64,000 bases of DNA, taken from the NCBI RefSeq assembly GCF_000524195.1, contig NW_020170392.1:479069-543068 (forward strand). Direction: 5' to 3'. Origin of the DNA: Echinococcus granulosus (taxonomy: Eukaryota; Platyhelminthes; Cestoda; Cyclophyllidea; Taeniidae). Positions within the stretch are counted from its first letter, which is position 1; each line of letters opens with the position of its first letter. Shown here one piece after another: positions 39,431 to 50,779 of this stretch. A model generated the notes under the pieces. That model did not search any database. It saw only the letters and a list, made by a program, of their open reading frames with translations, and was not told the origin of the DNA. Both the position numbers and the translations under genes were made by a program.

Positions 39431-40140
39431 ATAGCCCCTCCTCTTACTTGAGCGTTTTCCCCGACGCTCCCCTCAACCTCCAGTGTTGGTCATCACAACG
39501 TAGTTGGTAGTGGTAAAGAAATATCACTCATCTATCAACTTCACTAGTCATCGAGTTCATGTGCATCTGAGAAGATGTTTGTCGGCGACGTCATTGATTC
39601 CCCCTCCTGGCAATTCTACTGATTTTGGAGTTTCGTCCCATTTGGAATCTGTATTGGGGAAAAGGAAAATGTGCAGTCTCAAGAACACTGGCCTACTAGC
39701 AGAATCATTTAATAAAGGGCGGGGTTTAAAAATAGCATAGTGTAGTTAAGTTTCGGTCTCTGTTTCTACTTTTTGATTCGTATTTACTACAGTGCTGTCT
39801 AAACATGTCTATCTGGACTCTATCCAGCTAGCAGAGAGGATGAGGTATCACATGCTCGCATAATTGGTATTTTCTTAAAGGTATGGTAGACAACTCAGTA
39901 ATAAACTTTTCCATGTGGTTCATGGCCGCGGCTAGTGCCGCATTCCTGTGGAACACTGGATTAGGTAGATGTCACTTTCAGCTCATTTGTTAGGAGTCGT
40001 CGTAGGTACTTTCATTGGCAGCAAATGCTCTTCCTCCATCACGTTCAGGCCTCGCATTTAGTAGTAGAAATCAGGGTTGGTTATCCTTTAAGTTAGGGTT
40101 CACTTTACACTACCGCTAATGCAGCTCCACCAGCCTTCCG

Positions 40141-40300
40141 TGAAGACGAATTAAAAAAAATTACACAAGAGCAGAACATATATTGCCGACGTATGGAAGG
40201 GCTGGGGCCTACTGGCAAGGTCCGGAGGCACAAAGGCGTAGCCTTGAGTGCCTAGAGCCAGACGGAAGCGAGGGGTTAAGCAAACAGACAAAGTGTTACG
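40141..40300 (+). repeat. Dispersed repeat family A, copy 2
   Basis: Contains GAGCAGAACATATATTGCCG, then GTATGGAAGGGCTGGGGCC, ACTGGCAAGGTCCGGAGG and distal GGTTAAGCAAACAGACAAAG. It lies in the same order and orientation as the other copies. Confidence 0.7.
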
Positions 40301-41600
40301 GCAACCACTTTCACTACTTTTCACTTCAATAAACATTTATTATGAAATATCGAAATATACTGTGAGGAGAGGGTGACGTTATCTCCAAAGGTCGGCGATC
40401 AAAAAAGTGACTGAGAAAGGAGTGTCTACAAGTTGGGTGTCAATCCCTTTTCAATAGCCCCACGAAAACCATCAAAGTTGTCATCACTTGAAAAACTGTT
40501 TCCTTAACCTTGAAGTGTGAAGAAAGCGTGGGATGCGTTTAACTGCAAAGCTGGGAAATTTTTGTGACACGCTAAATAAGGGAGATTGAGGCTTACATGT
40601 GACAGCGCCAGTGGGTTGCAGCCAAGTGTTGATGGCGTATCACTTGACGTGAAAATAAAGAAAAACAAAACTTCTGTATGCGTACTCTTTAATGTCAATT
40701 GACTGCTTGACAAAAGCAGCATTTAGTATTTTGCCTGTCAGGAATGGGAAAATACTTTAGGGAGGAAGTAAGTGATTCCAGCCTTGCACTTTGTCGGGTC
40801 ACTCCTGCACGCTGGCTCTTTGAAGATGCGGAATGTGAGGCGAGTGGTGCGAACGCGTGTAGGGAGTGTTACCAATTAAAATTTGCTGGCATGTCAACGC
40901 CATAGATTTCCTTGACTAGAGGCTTTTACTTGGCACCTCTGCCAATATCTCATGCGGTGGTGCTGTCAGCAGATGCCTCTATCATGGTCCTTAATCCTGC
41001 CAGGTGTTTAGAAAGCCTCATTTGTTTAATCGCATCAGTAAAAGCAAATAACCGCTTAGAGTATAGCTTGGTCCCTGCCAAATAGGATGACTCGCCAATC
41101 CCTACTTACAAACTGTACTAGTACAAGTGAGAGTGATGGATTCCCGATCCGGTGGGATGTGATTTACAAGGACAGTCAAATCGCACAGGTCATTAAGGCT
41201 TTATACTTGCATTGAGGCACTTTTAGGGCCAGATGGCCAGAATTCAACTCTCTTGCAACAGACCATTTAAACCGTTATCACTTTTGACCTAAAAAGGTCG
41301 TCGAAGCGTTGAAGAGTTCTCTTTACAACATCTTTCTGTCTTCTCACATTACTTCTTGATGTATGTTAATTAGCAGGATGGAGTGAGCTCACCCATCATA
41401 TTTAAGCAGCGTCAAGTTAAACAATCACCCTGGGAAAACAGTGAATGGCGTATAGCTTCAACAACTTTCTGGAACAGGAGGCACTTATTGCTCAAGGGAA
41501 ATTTAAGAATAATAAAAGCGTAAAGATGCAGCTTCCCGAGTCTTCCCCAAAAACGTAAAAGTTATATTGGTACGACGGAAAGGGTGCTACTGACGTACAG

Positions 41601-41766
41601 GCGGGCGGAGTGGCCGGGCCGCCATGCGGAAGTACATTCAGTCCGAGTATTTGGACAAACTATCGAAAGAGTACAGAACTTTGACGGAAGAATGCGAAAA
41701 TTACTGAGTGGCCTCTCGAGCTCCCACAAAATCCACCAGCGCATCGCCATCGCCAAACACGGGGGT
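41601..41766 (+). other. Isolated GC-rich exon-like segment
   Basis: A GC-richer island in AT-rich surroundings begins after a splice-acceptor-like TACAG and ends at a donor-like GGGTGGGT. It is open in several frames. One frame gives RRAEWPGRHAEVHS... through to ...IAIAKHG with both splice signals. Another gives a 27-codon frame from the ATG at 41624 (MRKYIQSEYLDKL, then SKEYRTLTEECENY) that has charged, helix-like composition. It could be a lone exon of an unrecognised gene, a gene relic, or chance. No partner exon was found. Confidence 0.25.
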
Positions 41767-42409
41767 GGGTATGCGCACCTGTCTTGCCACTTCCTTTTAA
41801 ATCACCACCTAACTTTAACGAATTCGTTTTTAATTTAAAGAGGGTTTTCATCAGGCAGTTTCCGAACATAATTGCCATTTCTTGGCCTGAAATGCGCAAA
41901 TTTTTTAACCATTTTCAGTGCTAATATTTTGTGAAATTTACTGTAATTCTAAATAGCTGTAATGAAAAGCAAAAATATGATGTGGGTTACAAAGGGAGGG
42001 GATCGGGGCGGATGAATTGAAGGCTTGTGTTGTGTTCGAGCCTTCCTGTTACTCCTCGTGTGCAGTGCCACAGAACGCTTGGAATTTTTGGGAATTCAAA
42101 TGAACTCGTTCAGGAAAATAGAATTTCAAGCTGAGCCTCGCCGAGTTCTGCCATGAGACTTGTAAAACCTCATGTGTTTAGTTATCCGCTGCGAAGTCAT
42201 GGTATGGGCATATAGTTATGCGATTACCTCTTATCACTTCCAGCGGCACAAATTGTTCTCCTTGAAATGAATGTCGTGGGGAAACCTCAGATTCCTCTGT
42301 TAACTTTTCCGGAGAGATCGGACAGTCTTAAAGCTTCGTTTAATGTATGAAATTGTAATTCCTTGATTAGATGTTTAACACTTCGTTCTGGTTTTGCGTT
42401 ACTTTATGC

Positions 42410-42520
42410 TTCGCATTGGCACCATGGCCTACGGGCCACACAGGTAGCCCCAACAGCCCTCTCGTACTTTCGCAATGCGTTTTCTGCCCAAATATTTGAC
42501 TTCGAGTAATTCTTGGAGCT
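42410..42520 (+). repeat. Family B outer repeat (left, LTR-like)
   Basis: Aligns with 43290-43400 and with 22000-22110 around ACAGCCCTCTCGTACTTTCG / CTCGGCCCTCCTGTACGTTG and GCGTTTTCTGCCC / ACATTTTCTGTCC. As a direct repeat about 880 bp from its partner, it could be one terminal repeat of a small non-coding element. Confidence 0.5.
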
Positions 42521-42639
42521 CTACAAAGTAGACCCAATCCAGAAGGACGAATACTTTGATTTATAATGTTAAATGCTAAATCTTAACGTGACGGAAAAAG
42601 GGCACACGTTGTGTATGGGAGAATCGGTGAAGACTTCTG

Positions 42640-43420
42640 ACAAACGCATTGAAAATGACGTTTGCTTTCGGCAACTACCTCAGCAGGAATGCTATAAGAA
42701 ACTTGGACGACACTAGCCGTGGCCATGAACTAAGTAGAAAAGTTCGTTACAGAGTTTCTACGGTAACCACATGAAGATGTCAATCGAGTGAGCACGCGAT
42801 ACCTCTGCCACATTTCCACAGCTGGATGGAACTCAGGCCGATATGGCTGGGTAGAACTAATGAGTAAGGTGAAATAGACGCAAAACATTATCCACATGAA
42901 ACTATCTTATGCCTGTCTTTTGTTAAACGACTCTGCTTTGAGGTCAGTGTTCCTATGCCTAGCAATAGGCACACGCGATGGTCTGCATGCTCCCCCTTCC
43001 CAAATCCAGTTCCCAAACAGGACGAAACTCTTGATGCAGTGGAATCGACAGGAAAGATCAGCAATGTTGTAGCGAAGTATCTGCTTAGTTGAATGCAAAT
43101 TTGATGACCATCGCAGTCGGTTTGTGAGTGTTTTCCCTTACAGCATCAACTACGTTGTGATGGCTGACGCAGGAGGCTGACCGGGGGAAGCGCCAAGGCT
43201 GACGCTCAAATGGAGAGAGCAACTATGTAATAATGTGATTGTCTGCTTAACTCTCTCTTTTGGTTTCGCTGGAGTTTGAGTTTCAGCTATTTTACTTCCG
43301 CTGGGCGGCATGGTTCCCGAATCATAGCGGTAAACCCTCGGCCCTCCTGTACGTTGGCAATACATTTTCTGTCCTTAACATTGTGCTTCCTCTTGGCCTC
43401 AGGTTAGACTTGGGGCGCTA
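42640..43420 (+). repeat. Dispersed repeat family B, copy 2
   Basis: Collinear with 21440-22130 and in the same orientation. Key shared blocks are GAAAAGTTCGTTACAGAG, AAGATGTCAATC, CACGCGATACCTC, CAGGACGAAACTCTTGATGC and TTTTCCCTTACAGCA. Its last ~110 bp repeat the segment at 42410-42520, so the core is flanked by direct repeats. It has no open frame with protein similarity that I recognise. Confidence 0.6.
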
Positions 43421-43617
43421 CTTATTGGGTATTTTTAAATACATTTTACAAAATCACGACTTATCAACTCCTATTCCCATTGAACGTTAAGCGCAAACTA
43501 GTGAAAAGGCATGATGCTGTATTAGTTATTTTGCTTACAAATTTTCTTTGGATTAGTTACACCCTCACTCATCTAGATTTGGTGTTTAGCGTGTATTGTA
43601 GCGTTTGGGGACTTCCT

Positions 43618-43790
43618 TGAAGACGAGAGGAGTCATAAAATCAGGGCAGAATATGCACCGTCGACGTGCGGAATGGCCGGGGGCTAGTGGCATGGTCCGG
43701 AGGTTATTCCACCCAGAGGTAGCATAACGACGGGGCCTCAGTTACCAGCAAAACCAAAACGACGTGTCAAACAACCAGTCAAAGTATTGC
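43618..43790 (+). repeat. Dispersed repeat family A, copy 3
   Basis: Contains GAAGACGAGAGGAGTCATAA, GGGCAGAATATGCACCGTCG, CTAGTGGCATGGTCCGGAGG and CAAACAACCAGTCAAAGTAT, matching the family A order. Confidence 0.7.
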
Positions 43791-43903
43791 ACTTTAGCAG
43801 CATTACCCGTGAAAAGTCAACTTCTAGCGTTTTCAGTGTGGAGAATACTAAAGTAGTTAATTTTTGAATCACCTAACGAGTGATGAGGCGCGGGACTATG
43901 GAG

Positions 43904-43913
43904 TATATAAAGG
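43904..43913 (+). promoter_or_regulatory. TATA-box-like element
   Basis: TATATAAAGG lies 35 bp upstream of the first downstream ATG (43948). Two short overlapping frames follow: 66 codons from 43948, and 61 codons from 44015 with a hydrophobic start (MAPCLLFLSLFA). Neither is recognised, so the promoter call is tentative. Confidence 0.3.
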
Positions 43914-44279
43914 CTAAATATAGTTCATCAAAAATAGCACTTCTAATATGATAAATGCACTCTTTTGGGATCCCGTGAAACAAGAAACACTAGTTCAGCT
44001 TATGCACACACAAAATGGCACCATGTTTGCTTTTTCTGTCGCTGTTTGCCCACTTAAAAGATGGAGAGGGTGCCCCAACGGAACCTCACTTGACGTCTTT
44101 CGCTCCTACTTCTTCACCTACAAAGCGCAAAATGCTCATGAAGTTTAAGATACAGATTGGTGTGAGTAACCATTATAACTTGCAGGGTCTTGTTAACTAA
44201 ATACAATCGTTAACATTGAACAGTTTGCCCTATTGCGTCTTCCACTACTGGCCCACTCCCTTGAACCTATCCTCACTTC

Positions 44280-44560
44280 ACAAGGTTTTTTAACCTTCAG
44301 CGATATTAAGGCAGCTAGTATCCCTTCCCAAATCCAGTTCATAAAGGCAACGAAAGCGAAGATACGATGGTATGAAAGAAGTAATTCAATGGCTACATGC
44401 TTAGACATCTGTTAACGCAAAGTCTTCGTTCCTAGCTGAGTAGGTGACTTTGGGAGAAGAGAGGGTTATGCCATAATCAAAAAACAGTGGTCAAGGAAAC
44501 CACTATCGACAACACTCATGGTATGAAGAGAGTTTGCGGTGGCTATATATTCAGTGAACC
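44280..44560 (+). repeat. Partial family B repeat, internally duplicated
   Basis: CCCTTCCCAAATCCAGTTC at about 44321 matches CCCTTCCCAAATCCAGTTC at about 42993 in copy 2, with weaker similarity on either side. A GTATGAAAGAAG...ATGGCTACATGCT segment (about 44370) is echoed at about 44521 by GTATGAAGAGAG...GTGGCTATATATT, which suggests a short tandem duplication. Confidence 0.45.
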
Positions 44561-44634
44561 GTCTATTTAACCTTGTGGACAGTTTTACGTAAGCAATGTG
44601 CGAGCAAAAGACGTAGTGAGGTTTTTTGATGTGC

Positions 44635-44697
44635 CTCACTGCAACGAACTGCGCCGTGACTTGTGGTATCTTGCGGAATGCAAAGGCTTGTCGATAG
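44635..44697 (-). repeat. 63-bp gap-edge repeat, copy 2 (inverted)
   Basis: Exact reverse complement of 23589-23651. It abuts the 100-N gap with one intervening base, mirroring the arrangement at the other gap. Confidence 0.9.
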
Positions 44698-44698
44698 A

Positions 44699-44798
44699 NN
44701 NNNNNNNNNNNNNNNNNNNNNNNNNNNNNNNNNNNNNNNNNNNNNNNNNNNNNNNNNNNNNNNNNNNNNNNNNNNNNNNNNNNNNNNNNNNNNNNNNN
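44699..44798. other. Assembly gap (100 N)
   Basis: Unsized scaffold gap. Its left edge carries the inverted 63-bp repeat. The right flank (CATTCAAAAAAACG) is not shared with the other gaps. Confidence 0.95.
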
Positions 44799-47183
44799 CA
44801 TTCAAAAAAACGCTGAAATATACGCTACGTGAATCAACTCATCGGTACAGGGCTCCTTCCCCTCCTCCTCACCCTACCATTCTGTACCTCCCCCTCCCCT
44901 CAGTTCATGAGACCTCGGTCGTTTCAACCTTATAAGCAGGATTCCAGCTTCTCTGCTCTACAAACTCATTAGGTTCCACTCAGTTTCAGAGCTGCGGCAC
45001 CTTCTCCTGTACCTTCGTTTGTGACATCTGCGGGAGGTGCTCCACACCTCTCCTTCTTTTTCTTCACCACGGTTAAGCGGTAGTAGAGCTTGTTAACCAG
45101 AAAAGACTTCAACAATCCGATTGTGCTGATGGATCATCCAACTTAAATGTAGGTCCACACGCTAAGGAGGAAAGGCTCTCCATTCTTCACCATGAACCAT
45201 TACGTGTCACTACTACCCAGTTGATCCGACTGGAAATAACACATCGAGAAGCGGATGCCAGGTGTCTAGTGACATGGGATAAGTAAAAATTGACAAAGTC
45301 AACATTCAGTAGTGCCTTGTGGGGCAGATGGCGAAGCAATTCGTCTACACCTGCATCAATTTGAAGGCAAAGGCATGGAATGGAAACCAAGAGAGTGGAC
45401 GTGATCTACATGCACTAACAGATGACAAACGGCGGAGTGGCGGCCAGACGGACGAACGATTAACCTCAGACGATCACCTTGTTTTGTATTCCACTTCCTT
45501 CGAATGCGCCATCGTTAGACTGTTTACAAGGTTTTGACGAGGAATGGCATTTGTGGTGCAGCCTTCGCTAAGCGAAGGGACATGTCACGAGTTATTCCAA
45601 CATCATTGACTCACTGGTCTCCCACCTCCCGAGGGAGGCATCACTTCATTCGCAGAACACTGCACCTGCTTCTACGTGTGTGCAAGTGTGGTGGACTGGC
45701 GACACAACTGCTCTTCCTACACTCCACACGAATGCGAGTAATTACGAGTGAGAACTACCTAACCCTCCGGCACGATGCAACTTGGAATTGGTAGAAGTAC
45801 CTCCTCCCCTCCTCCTCTGAAGCAGGTGGACCTGGGACTAGTCAGTCAATCATTGGGATGAAAGTCTGACCCCATCCACCTTCTTGCATGATAGTCGGGA
45901 ACCCGTACCTCAGACCCCACCTCATAGCTCACTGCAAAGCTTAGCCATGAGATCTCCAATTTTATAGTACAAGAGGAACGAGATGTAAAACAACATCGAC
46001 TCATTCTCATCCATCTTGGTGACGACGTTACCCTGGAGGCATTCCTCTAAGTGCTTATCACCTTGCCTTAGAATCAGCGTTAGACAATCACATGACAAAT
46101 AGACTGGACGGACGGATAAGGAGAGGAGATAGAAGCGGAGGTGGCTAGAAATGCGTTTTTTCTTCGTTCCGAGTAACGGACCCTCCTCTAAATGTGGCCT
46201 CTGCAGTGGGCTTGTGTCATGGTGAGTAAGGCTTACAAATTGCAATGATAATTATTTTAACGAGTAGCATATTTTTGCAAGCTTCCTGCAGTTGTAAGGA
46301 AACCACACGAACATACGCGGTTACCGTGTATCTCCTGTAGGTGTAGCTGGAACAGATTCTTAAGTGATACATTTACTATAGTTAAAGTTCCACTAAATGT
46401 GCTTTTGAAGCTTCTTTTCACACATTTTTTCGGTGCTCATTCCTTCTACAGCTCTTGTTGACCATGGCTACATTGGAAATAAGGTAAAGCGTATTTAAGT
46501 GATTCCTCCATCAAGGAACCACTTGCATCCAATTTGTCTGATAAGCGTTCCCATTTTTGAAGCAACAAGCGTAGCCAGAACGCATCCTGACATGTACGGT
46601 AGCTGCTAGAGCCTCCCAGATCCAAACGCTCACTGGCACCAAGTCACGACCTCCTTCCAGTTTTGTGTTAATAACGCCAACGTCTGTTTACTTTAGAAGC
46701 AAGTACTGGCCTTAAAACGCCAACTACAGATAAAACTTTCGGAGATACCAACTACATCAATGCCTAGAGTCCTATGGATGGAAATAACCCTGTCAGCCAC
46801 TGAGAACATCGACACCACTATGAAGGGCAAGGGTTCCGACTGCAAAAGTACAAATCGCACTTAGTAAATTTTCTTACCGATACCAAAACGACTGCATGGT
46901 ACGTATTTCAAGTTCGTGCAATTACACTTTAACCATACGCTGAGAACTGTGATAAAACTTCTAATTCAGTGCATAACTTAACCATAAATCGCCGATATCT
47001 GAGAAAAAACACAGCATGGCATCTGATCAGCAGCAAGTTTTAGAAATCAGTAGATCGGCGCACACAAATACGTCGCATTCAAAAGCGCACAGACACTAGA
47101 AAGAGCCGGCTAGTAGCAAGATGATATTGCTCGGTGAGCTCAGAAGAGAGGAGACACGAGGGACGGAGGAGTCAATCCTCGCA
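44799..47183. other. Intergenic region between gap and DUSP-like gene
   Basis: No supported gene. Several 70-110 codon frames occur on both strands (45187-45794, 45922-46245) without recognisable motifs. The part just below 47184 is the 3' flank of the minus-strand DUSP-like gene; I found no clear minus-strand AATAAA there. Confidence 0.45.
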
Positions 47184-50100
47184 TCATGGTGAGAGCCGTC
47201 TGCGTTGCGTGAAATCGTGGTATACGGGAGCTGTGGACGGTACGTGTTCATCAATGGCAGCCGCAGCGGCGTCTAATCGAATACGGATCTCGTCAGTCAT
47301 CTCGAACATCATATCACCCTCATCTACCGCAGCCGCCGCCTTCTCAGTGAGTGCATTAGAGACGTGCGTCCGACTGCCACCGCCACCGGCAACGCTGTGT
47401 CCAATCAGGCTCATACCTGTTACACCTGGCCGCGGTACTGGAATGGATCCGATGATGGCGTCCTCGTCCGCCAGGCTCTTCTCTGAGTCCTCCGGAGAGG
47501 TGGGGATGTGCTCGAAACCATCCTCATCCGATTTATCGCTCGTGCCGTGCGCGTCGTCAAAACGAAACTCGCCGTCCGGGTTCGTGTATGCTGAAATTTG
47601 CCATAAAAAGGAGTTAATTATATTCTCATCACTGCACAAGACATCTGGGGATGACAAAACTAACTATATCCTGGAAGAATGAAACATTACCACACTGTAA
47701 CATTAAACCTTATTCAAGTGGAAAGGCATAGCACTTTTGTCTTACTTTGGGAGCCAAAATACCGTAAATGCGGTAACCTTTTCAACTACACTTATTTCCA
47801 TTATTCATTTCACAAGGATAATTATATAAAGCGTACGAAAATAGCCTTCAAGTTCGCCGAATGTCAGAGAAGAAAACTGGCGAATTGGATATTAATCGCC
47901 AATGTCCCAGTGTAACATTCAGCTTGACGCATAAATGATTTTTAGGGAAGAAAATGTAGGTTACATCACAGTCAACTTCAAGGCTACGCAGGACTTACGA
48001 AAGAATTGTTTAATGCCTGCACTATATCTACTGAATGGAACAAATGAATACCCAGGGTTGCACAAGTTGGCCACAAAATACTCGTTTATTTTCATATTGA
48101 GGCAGAACTACAAAAACAGTGAAGTCAACGAGCAATTAACATCAGCTCATCATTCCAAATGGTACTGCATTACTACTGGCACTCAAAGAGTAACAGTGGA
48201 TTTCACACTCAATTCAGACTAAGTCGTGGATTTTCCGACCAAAGCAAAGTATAAACTTAGTTTGTGAATAATGAACAACTACATTGTTTGTTGGATGCCC
48301 TGAAAAGACTAGTGCAACAATGACCCTTACATGGAAAGCGAACACACGCTCCCTCCAGCAAACATTTCACTCTATATTCTCTGCTCGATCGCTGATCTCC
48401 TCCATTTATCACTGTAAGTCTGTACCATCCGTGTAAAAACAACTTTGACTCCAAACAGACCAATTCTCTACAGGCCAATCAGCTATAACTCGGGTACTGA
48501 TTAAAAGTGAAGAGACAGCATGAATGAATTACGTTAGGCAAAAGGAGCATTGTGCTGTAGGCATGAACTCGATTTCCCCCTTTTTCCAACAAGTTGGGGT
48601 GCATGCATAATGATGCGTAATGTTCGAGCATAAGGCAAACTAAACGCTCAGATTAAATGCCCTAGGGAGTCGAATCTTCATCTACCAATCATTTACTTAA
48701 TTACCGTGCTTTATCTGATGGACAACGATCCTCGTAAACTGACCACCAGTATTGGTATGTCCCAATAAATTTTAACAAGTCGACTAACGATTACGCATTT
48801 ATCCTTGCTAACAAAGTTTACAGGCAGTGCTCACCTGCTTTAGTCCTTCATGTAGTGCAAAATTATTCAAATACATTATGAAAGACATGAATAAGAGCTC
48901 ATCGGACGCTACCAGTTCAAGTGCTACAAGTCATCTAGGCGGAAATGAAAGCAGAAATCCAAAACTCTCGACAACTTGGCATAATTTAGCACTATACTCG
49001 CAAAAAATGGGGCACAAAGCAGTTAAAGCTCGGTGTTAATTCAATTATTTGATAGATCCCTGCATGGCTACTCAAATATACCTAATAAAACAGCTCGATG
49101 CTTTGTGAAGTGACGTACAATGAGGACTAAATAGAGTGAAATTGATACATAACTTATCCAGTGTGCGAGGAATGACACGGAAACAGTAGTTTACGCTATA
49201 AGGCCTACTTGCCTTAGGGTTATCAAAAGACCTAATCGCTAAATCAAATATATTTTTAAATAGACATTTTTTTCTCAAAAATTGGATGATGAAGGACCTG
49301 GCGCTTAAAGTAACCGGAGCGTGCGGACATCAGTGCAAATGAAACCTTAGACTCTTGCAAAATATCCAATGCCCTTAAGCCTATCAGTTAAATCTAATCT
49401 CGACAGTTAGGATTGTTTTTAAGGCCAGTTTATTAAGGTCATGGAGAAATTATTAAAATACAACGGTTGACGAAATGTTGAGATGAAAAAAGTACCTGGA
49501 TCAGGCGGCGAGGGGGTGCGTTTGTCTTTGGGAAGGACAAATTTGGCAGTGGTGTTCGGAGGTGGCGAAGGCGTTCTCTGACGCGGCCTGCTTTCTCCTG
49601 AGGAGATAAGGAACGCTCCCGAGGCTTTCAACTCGTCGTGAGCATCCAAAGCGGCCTTGAGGAGGCGTTGGTCCGTCTAAGCATAAAAACAACAGATAAC
49701 GATTTCTAAACGTTGAAGAGGGATTAGAAGAGGAGGCGGAGCTACCTCCATTTGAGGCCAAGGACCAAACTTTTCCAACAACCTTTCCCTCTCTGATGCA
49801 GCAGAGATAGGTGCATCTCCACGAATATTTCCAGGAGTCTCTGGATCGAAACGATCAAGCTGATTTTGTAGGGAGGTTACAGGATGAGCGGGAGGAACAA
49901 GACCTTGTAGTGTGGAGACAGCAACCTTGCTAGTCAAGTTGTACACTGTCATGAGGTATGCTGCGACCACAGCAACATTAGCAGACATGCCAGATTCACT
50001 AACGACGGAGAAAAGATAGAGAATACCGATTTCCCACCAGGCAGGTTAGGTGAAATAATTCTACAAAGTACGATAGTCATATTTACTCGAAATATGACTA

Positions 50101-50779
50101 TAAGACAAAATAGTCAGCAATTCAATAGAGGAAATGGGGTGTTAAATTAAATAAAACAAAAGAGTTGACGAGTGAAGAATCACTAAATTATAGTAGAATC
50201 AAAACTTGCCATAAAAATGTACAATAAGGCTGAAAGGGAGACAGTTTGGCATCACAAGTTCGATACGCACCTGTGAACGAGAACATTTCCGCTCTGCATT
50301 CGTGCAGCATGGATGAAGTCATTTGTTTGGGGAATCACTCTGAGCAAACACTTACTAGCTGGTTTCCCAACATAGACTTTGAGGTACTCGTATTTAGACA
50401 GCTAAAACCCAAAAATTCGACTCAATAAGACAAAAATACTAAATTGCGGTCCTAATTTTGCAAAGGCATTTCAAAGAGAATTCAATTAGAGAAAAGGGTT
50501 ATTTTACAGTCAAACAATGCAGTAAGATAATGAGAATGAACAGACCAATCATATCAAAACCTTATTCAGACAAAAAAATTAAACTATAACGACCGGAAAA
50601 TACCCCACACATAAGGCCTGAACTAACAATCAATTTCTTACCTTATTTATCTCGGCTTCGGTGCTCTGAACTGTAAGTATATGAGTTATGCAGTTAGCAA
50701 TAAGTTCGCCCTCGTCTCTAGCATTTTCGTTACCCCCGATATAAAGATGGGGAAGAACTTTGGTCATATTCCCACCCAT
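47184..50779 (-). CDS. DUSP22-like: DUSP15/22-like atypical dual-specificity pseudophosphatase
   Basis: Five-exon minus-strand model, 369 residues. Exons: 50779-50642, 50401-50271, 49998-49746, 49676-49496, 47590-47184, all GT-AG with matching phases. The N-terminus MGGNMTKVLPHLYIGG matches DUSP15/DUSP22, and GGNMT fits an N-myristoylation site, so membrane attachment is likely. The fold continues through YLKVYV (52-57), NDFIHAARMQSGNVLVH (to H89) and VAVVAAYLMTVYNL. The signature HCxxGxSR is HSESGMSA: catalytic Cys is Ser90 and the P-loop Arg is Ala96. The general-acid Asp loop reads VGKPA, so the Asp is also lost (Lys59 at that position). All three catalytic residues are therefore missing, and no phosphatase activity is expected. 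A ~195-residue tail follows with two RTPSPP motifs, typical proline-directed kinase sites, and an acidic region. A role as a decoy, substrate trap or scaffold, as in STYX-type proteins, is inference. Confidence 0.87.

Noticed and set aside
45187..46245. Several 67-107 codon frames on both strands next to the third gap
   Set aside because: They overlap each other on opposite strands, none has a recognisable motif, and the region is probably degraded repeat.
47134..47682. 182-codon plus-strand frame
   Set aside because: Antisense shadow of the last exon of the minus-strand DUSP-like gene, whose frame has matching splice phases and conserved upstream exons.
49501..49761. Minus-strand frame in an alternative register over DUSP exon 4
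   Set aside because: Shadow frame. It does not continue the phosphatase fold or match the intron phases.
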